Assembly: GCA_047495785.1 (NCBI GenBank)
Contig: JBLDXI010000021.1
Span: 310,001-374,000, forward strand
DNA length: 64,000 bases
Direction: 5' to 3'
Source: Lepidodermella squamata
Lineage: Eukaryota; Gastrotricha
The notes beneath the pieces were generated by a model, which saw nothing but the letters and a program-made list of their open reading frames with translations, had not been told where the DNA came from and made no database searches. Each line of letters opens with the position of its first letter. Positions within the stretch are counted from its first letter, which is position 1. The position numbers were made by a program, and so were the translations under genes. Below are positions 59,436-64,000 of this stretch, one piece after another.

Positions 59436-62400
59436 TCAGTGTTTCATAGGAACCTGCTTGGCAGCGGCTATAGATTTCGTAAGAACATCCAGATTCTTTT
59501 TGAAATTAGCTACGGCTTGCTTCACGCCCTTGGTCTTGCGCAACTGGTTGCGAAATTCAGCATCGTTGATGAAGAGATTGCCCGTCAAAATGCCGGTGGC
59601 AACGCACGATATTTGGCTGGTTGACGACAGCTGGTTCTTATTGAAAAACATAGCAGCTCTTCCGCCGAAAAGCGCAGCCATTTCTGCCATAACTCGATCC
59701 ATCTCGCCGGACGCATCACATTTCATCATTTGAACAAGCTTGCTAGCCAGATCTTTGACAGTACTTGGAGGGAAGCTAAATTGAGGCTGCGCCGGGTCGG
59801 TCATCAGTTCTTTAAGAGACATCATCGGCAATCTACTGCCGACTATTGCGTCGAGTCCCAGGGCCGAATTTTCCTTAGGAAAGCTAGGCTCGCCCTCGCT
59901 ACCGAATCCAAGCATTCCTTCTTCTATATCTTCAATGATATCGCAGAGAAACTTGACGCCAATGCGGCGCAGGCCTTCTCGATTTTTCTTCAACATCATC
60001 TCGCGACCAGGTCTGTCCAAAAACCGCAACAGTCTCGCCGCGCAATCTGGCGAGTCGATTTCGTCATATTCGTCGTATTTCAGCTCGAACAAAGCGTTCC
60101 AAAACGTCATTTCTGAGTGGCCAGGTGGTCCCTGGTGAGCCAATTCACTTCCGATAAGCTTGATAAATTTTTTCGCGAAATATGTCTTCGAGGAATACAA
60201 AAGTTTCTCAATAAGCTGTAGTGCGCCTTGCAAATGCTCCTCGTTAGAAGATCCTTCAATCTGCCAACCGTATCGATAGGCGAACGCAACGTATTTCAGC
60301 AAGCCGAAGCTGAAATTATCGGCAAAAGCGGGGCATTCGACGATTTTCTGCAAACGAATTTCAGGCAAATTTACAAGACCTAGTCGTACCAAATGATCGA
60401 TTGCAAAGAATTCTCGGGCAACTTGGTCGCGGTGTTCAAGCTCTGCAGTCATCATTTTCTCGCTGAGGTAACGGAACCGCATAGCAGCTACGACTGACAC
60501 GGTACAGTGTTCGTAGGCAAATGAAATGAGTGGCTTGATTTTCCCTATAAAATCTGTGACGACAAGTAGAAAGGCATCGAGCGTAGCCTTGAACAACTTT
60601 TCAGAGGTTGCGGCCGTTTCACTTTCATAGTCATTGCTGCTTTCGAACATGGTCAAGTTCCACTCAGCAAATGTCACGCAGCAGATAAGGAGGAATAAAT
60701 CCAAAGTTTGACCGATTTCTCGCTTGCTGGTCTGCTCTGCCACGCGCTATAATTAATTAAAAAATATTAAGAAATCCGCCTTAAAAAAAGCAAAATTTTC
60801 ATCTAAAATTTAGGCCCAAGAAATACCGTCAACTTGGGTGACTTTGGGCAGTGGGGTCACTTCGACGTACCAAAATGGGGTGACTTTGGCGTACCAAAAA
60901 TCAAAGATTGTAAGGTAAATACCCCGCGAGTGGGGTACCGTTGGATAGCCCAAGGAAAGGCCAGTCTAGATGTGTACAATGCACATCAATACAACAGATC
61001 TAAGGACATTAGAAAATTTCGAAAAATTTATTCACCCCGCGTAACCCCATTTTTGGTACGTCGAAGTCACCCCACTGGGTAAAGTCACCCCAGTTGACGG
61101 TAATCCCTAAACAAGAGACTGAAGTGGTCGATTTTATATAGTTGGCAGAAGTGAGACCCAGAAATCGGAGGGGGCGGCGAAATTAACATTACTATTAAAA
61201 TTTGATAAGATGTTTGTTTTTTGTAATTTTTAATGTGAACAACAGCGCGAAGAATTTGCGACCATTTTCCTGTTTTATTTGAGATTGTGACGTTTCGACG
61301 TCATCTGACGTCATCTTCAGACATTAAAGAAATCTATTAAAATTAAATTAAGATATTTTAGAGAAGATCCGGCTCTACGCGACAGGGCCGTCAGAGTCCC
61401 AAAAAAACCCACCCGAATTTTTACTATTATTTTTTCTGTTGAAGGGTGAAATATATCACAAAAATGTATTTAGCTGTTCGAAGACACGTAGCATTTCGAA
61501 CAAGTTTCTGTCCTTCTCGAGAATCTTTGATGAACTCTGACGAACCAATAATTTTTGAAGCTATGGATAACAGTATAATCTTCGCATCTTCTATGCTTCG
61601 CAACTTCAGAAAACTACCCAGAAATTTTTAAGAGAAGAATAAGGAAGACTAAGAGTGGAAGAACAGATGGAAGAATGAAAGACGAAGAATACCTGCAAGG
61701 ATTTGCTTGACAATAAGCCGACTGCCGTTGAAGTGAGCAAGTAGCCGTAGTCGTAAATGGTCTCGCGCTGTTCTCCGTTGACATGATCGTAAAAGGCGAA
61801 AGTCACGGCCTGATTGATGTACCAAGAAAAGTCGCTGAAAGGCGGCGCAATCGGCGCTTTTGGGTCAGCTTGTAGCAAGCTCAGCATTTTCTTCACCAGG
61901 AAACGATACCACTCAGATAGTAAGTCGTTCAAAGCACCAGGTCGGCTTTCCGCGAGTTTTCGAATCATCTCCTTGGACGCGAAACAAGCGCTGAAATGCT
62001 GAATAAACGGCACATACCAGCTTTGTTGTACAAGTTGATCAACTTTAGATTTTTCGTTCAAAATCGTGAGAGATTTCAGGAACCAGGCTAGGAAATGCAT
62101 TTCATTAAGGTCCATCTTTCGGCAATCGAAATTTTGAAGGAACGAAGTGAGAAATTTATTATTCTTGATTCCGCCAATGTAGTCTCGCAAATGCCGCTGG
62201 ATAAAATCGTTTGATGCCTGCTTGCGATATTCCATGTGGGCAAATAAATTAGTCAGGTGAAACAACTGCTTCGGCCCGAGTAATTTACTGCTGGTGAGGC
62301 GAAGTTTCAGAATCTGATTCATCGAGTTCTCAAGATCTTTGTCGTCGAACTCCTTCGATGGTGTCACACTCTGATCCTCTCGCCATTTTCTCAAAGCTGT

Positions 62401-63183
62401 CTCGAAAAGATTTGGCGCTAATGCAAATTTCGATTGCGCCATTAATGGTCCGATATCGCAATAGCCGAGTTTAACGTAGGCCTCAGCTGTCAGAAGCTCG
62501 AAGTTGTCAGTTTCTTCCTCGAAATATAGCGAATGGCCGTAAAACGAAAGAGCGGCGGCTTCTTCGAATCGCTTCGCCATCATATGACATTTTGCGGCCA
62601 TATAAAGCTGATGCCGGCTGAAGTCACCAGCGATATTGCCAGCCTGGTATAAACTGTCCAGAGCTTCATCATAACGGCCGTCGAAGAAGGCTGATTCCGC
62701 GGCAGCTTCAAGTTCTCGAATCTTTTCAAAGCGAGCAGTCTTATCAGTTCCGCCTGCGAGTCGTTTGCGAACTTTCGATTGAAACATTCCAACCGACTTC
62801 CGATCTTTTAGTTGCAACAAAGCGTTGTAGACAGAAGCTGAACCAGGTTCAACTGACTCGCCGAAGATCGCAGCAAACGCCATTAATCCCGTTTTAATTA
62901 TTTCTAGTTCCAAATTAAGTACAAAATTAATGCCTTTTCACGAGAAACCGGTTGAAACACATAATATTATCAAAATGTACTTGTACTAATACAAGTTTAT
63001 TAATACCTTGTAACATTTATCTAATGCTAAGTATAGGCAAGGCAGATGCCAGATAACTTTCAAAGATTTAGAGTAAAATTTTTTCCAATCTGACTCTCTC
63101 TGTAACGTAATCGCCTTCAGTTCAAGCTCATCTACACGTGCGCGTACAAATATCTCGTCGGGAATGTGCGTCATCTCGCACAT
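59436..63183 (-). CDS. Large helical-repeat protein of unknown family
   Basis: Minus-strand exons about 63015-63183, 61693-62933 and 59436-60746; 906 aa if all joins hold. The second junction is firm (GTATTC..ATTATAG, phase 0, LLSSKSLQ-RVAEQTSK). The first uses a weak GTTACA donor chosen for phase and a smooth LYLALDKCINFVLNLELE reading; a stronger GTATTA donor eight bases downstream would not keep frame. Residues around 110-180 look like helix-turn-helix TPR-type repeats (ESAFFDGRYDEALDSLYQAG, AAKCHMMAKRFEEAAALSFY). The C-terminal half is all-helical without a recognised domain; no signal peptide. The 946-bp second intron contains the element 60824-61102. A TRANK1-like or other TPR scaffold is possible but unproven. 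It is divergent from the ankyrin gene starting near 63500. Confidence 0.65.
60824..61102. mobile_element. 279-bp element with long imperfect inverted repeats, TA ends
   Basis: Left TACCGTCAACTTGGGTGACT and inverted right TACCGTCAACTGGGGTGACT differ at one position, and the similarity runs on for about 70 bp through CAGTGGGGT and CTTCGACGTACCAAAA. The short centre has no ORF. TA at both ends suggests a TA target duplication. It lies in intron 2 of the helical-protein gene. Confidence 0.75.
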
Positions 63184-63499
63184 CACACATTTCGGCACGC
63201 AGCAACATCAAATAGTTTCATTTTCTAGCTCAATTTTCACTTTGAAATATTTAGCAATTCCGTTGTTAGCGAAATGTTGATTTTGTATCATCAAGTATGT
63301 AAATTTAGAGTAAAAATGAAGTTTCTTTGAAGCTTTTGAGCAACGATGATGAGAAGGAAGAAGGAATAAGAATTTCGTGTGATTCTGAAATTCACCATGA
63401 CGACGGTTGCGTAGAGGCGCCTAACCGGGTGTCTAATTACTAATTACATTATTAATTAATTAATTGCAATATCAAGTTTTTATTTTTTACTACAACCAG

Positions 63500-64000
63500 G
63501 CTTTTCTAATGAAAAAGCAATCAAGAAACACGAGGATATCGCCGTTATTGACCCTTCTCTGCTCGAGACTCAAGCCCGAAATTCAATCTGGTCCAAGGCC
63601 AAATTTGGCGATTTACCGAAAATAGCTGAAGAATTTGCGAACCCGAACCTTCCGAAATCTTGCAAGAAATACATGACGGAACTGCCAGATAAATCCGACC
63701 TTGGCCGGAATATTCTCCACAAAGCAATTTTGGACGGCCGGCTGGATGTCGTCAAATATTTGATTGAAGAACAAAACTCTGATTTGAACTCGGGGTCAGA
63801 TGAAATTGGAATAGTGAAGCCATTTCATTCGGCTATGATGTCTGGCCATTTAGAAACTGTCAAAGATTTCCTCGAACTACAATCAGAACCCAGTGTCGAT
63901 ATTCTAACTTCAAGATTGAACATTACGCCATCAACAAATGCCGCTTTCTCAGGTTCTGTTGAAGTTCTGGAATACCTGGTTAAAGAAAAGAAAGCTTCGG
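63500..64000 (+). CDS. Ankyrin-repeat protein, partial (runs off the right edge)
   Basis: An internal exon starts after TACAACCAG and stays open to base 64000. It reads KKHEDIAVIDPSLLETQA, then ankyrin repeats: GRNILHKAILDGRLDVVKYL, FHSAMMSGHLETVKDFLE and TNAAFSGSVEVLEYLVKEKK show the A/G-x-G-x-x-x-V-V-x-x-L-L pattern. The exon needs one base from an earlier exon that could not be placed with matching phase in 63200-63490. The in-frame ATG at 63672 is an alternative start. Ankyrin repeats mediate protein contacts; the full domain set is unknown. Confidence 0.7.

Noticed and set aside
61265-61325. GACGTCATCTGACGTCATCTTCAG-like dyad as a ribozyme or retroelement 3' end
   Set aside because: The hammerhead core (CTGATGA..GAAA) is not complete on either strand and no retroelement ORF is adjacent.
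63300-63437. Possible upstream exon of the ankyrin gene (reads DSEIHHDDGCVEAPNR)
   Set aside because: Looks coding, but its donor phase does not match the exon starting at 63500, so the join was not proposed.

Overview
The window is a piece of an animal nuclear genome. Genes are intron-split, most introns are 48-65 bp, acceptors read TTTCAG/TTTTAG, and the gene set is metazoan: GABA-B receptor, NRF-6-type acyltransferases, CNC bZIP factor, KANSL2-like protein, CK2 beta, Rab6 and coatomer zeta. Compact introns and the NRF-6 and fucosyltransferase expansions suggest an ecdysozoan invertebrate of nematode or tardigrade type. The exact phylum is inference. No prokaryotic, plasmid or viral genes were seen.

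Layout. 1-2,034: 3' end of a Topors-like E3 ligase gene, then casein kinase 2 beta. 2,588-18,584: a same-strand cluster of six paralogous genes in the order NRF acyltransferase A, NRF B, fucosyltransferase 1, 2, 3, NRF C. 18,600-26,600: a repeat-rich accessory block. It holds a piggyBac-like TTAA element, a large transposon with phased GTAGACCA arrays, a perfect 155-bp foldback element and another MITE nested in it, a hAT-like element, and a decayed heparan sulfate 2-O-sulfotransferase copy. Two small minus-strand genes that single-ORF inspection misses lie among them: a 111-aa protein, and a 73-aa membrane protein split over three exons. 26,683-29,589: ten-exon orphan membrane protein with Ig-like regions. 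29,980-34,480: LINE relic and gene-poor sequence. 34,484-37,556: GABA-B receptor subunit 1. 39,665-41,607 (-): SLC10/P3-like transporter. 42,530-43,152 (-): small protein, possibly axonemal. 44,684-46,843: coatomer zeta and Rab6, two Golgi-traffic genes. 47,810-51,383: CNC-bZIP factor whose first exon supplies an ER-anchor-like N-terminus. 52,755-57,404: KANSL2-like NSL-complex gene with a 3.4-kb intron carrying a broken Mutator-like transposase. 59,436-63,183 (-): large helical protein of unknown family, divergent from an ankyrin-repeat gene that runs off the right edge.

The NRF/FucT cluster and the COPZ/RAB6 pair share secretory-pathway themes, but nothing shows operon-like co-transcription. 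Exon joins were chosen by reading-frame phase, GT..AG borders and agreement with paralogs or known families. Joins resting on phase alone are flagged.
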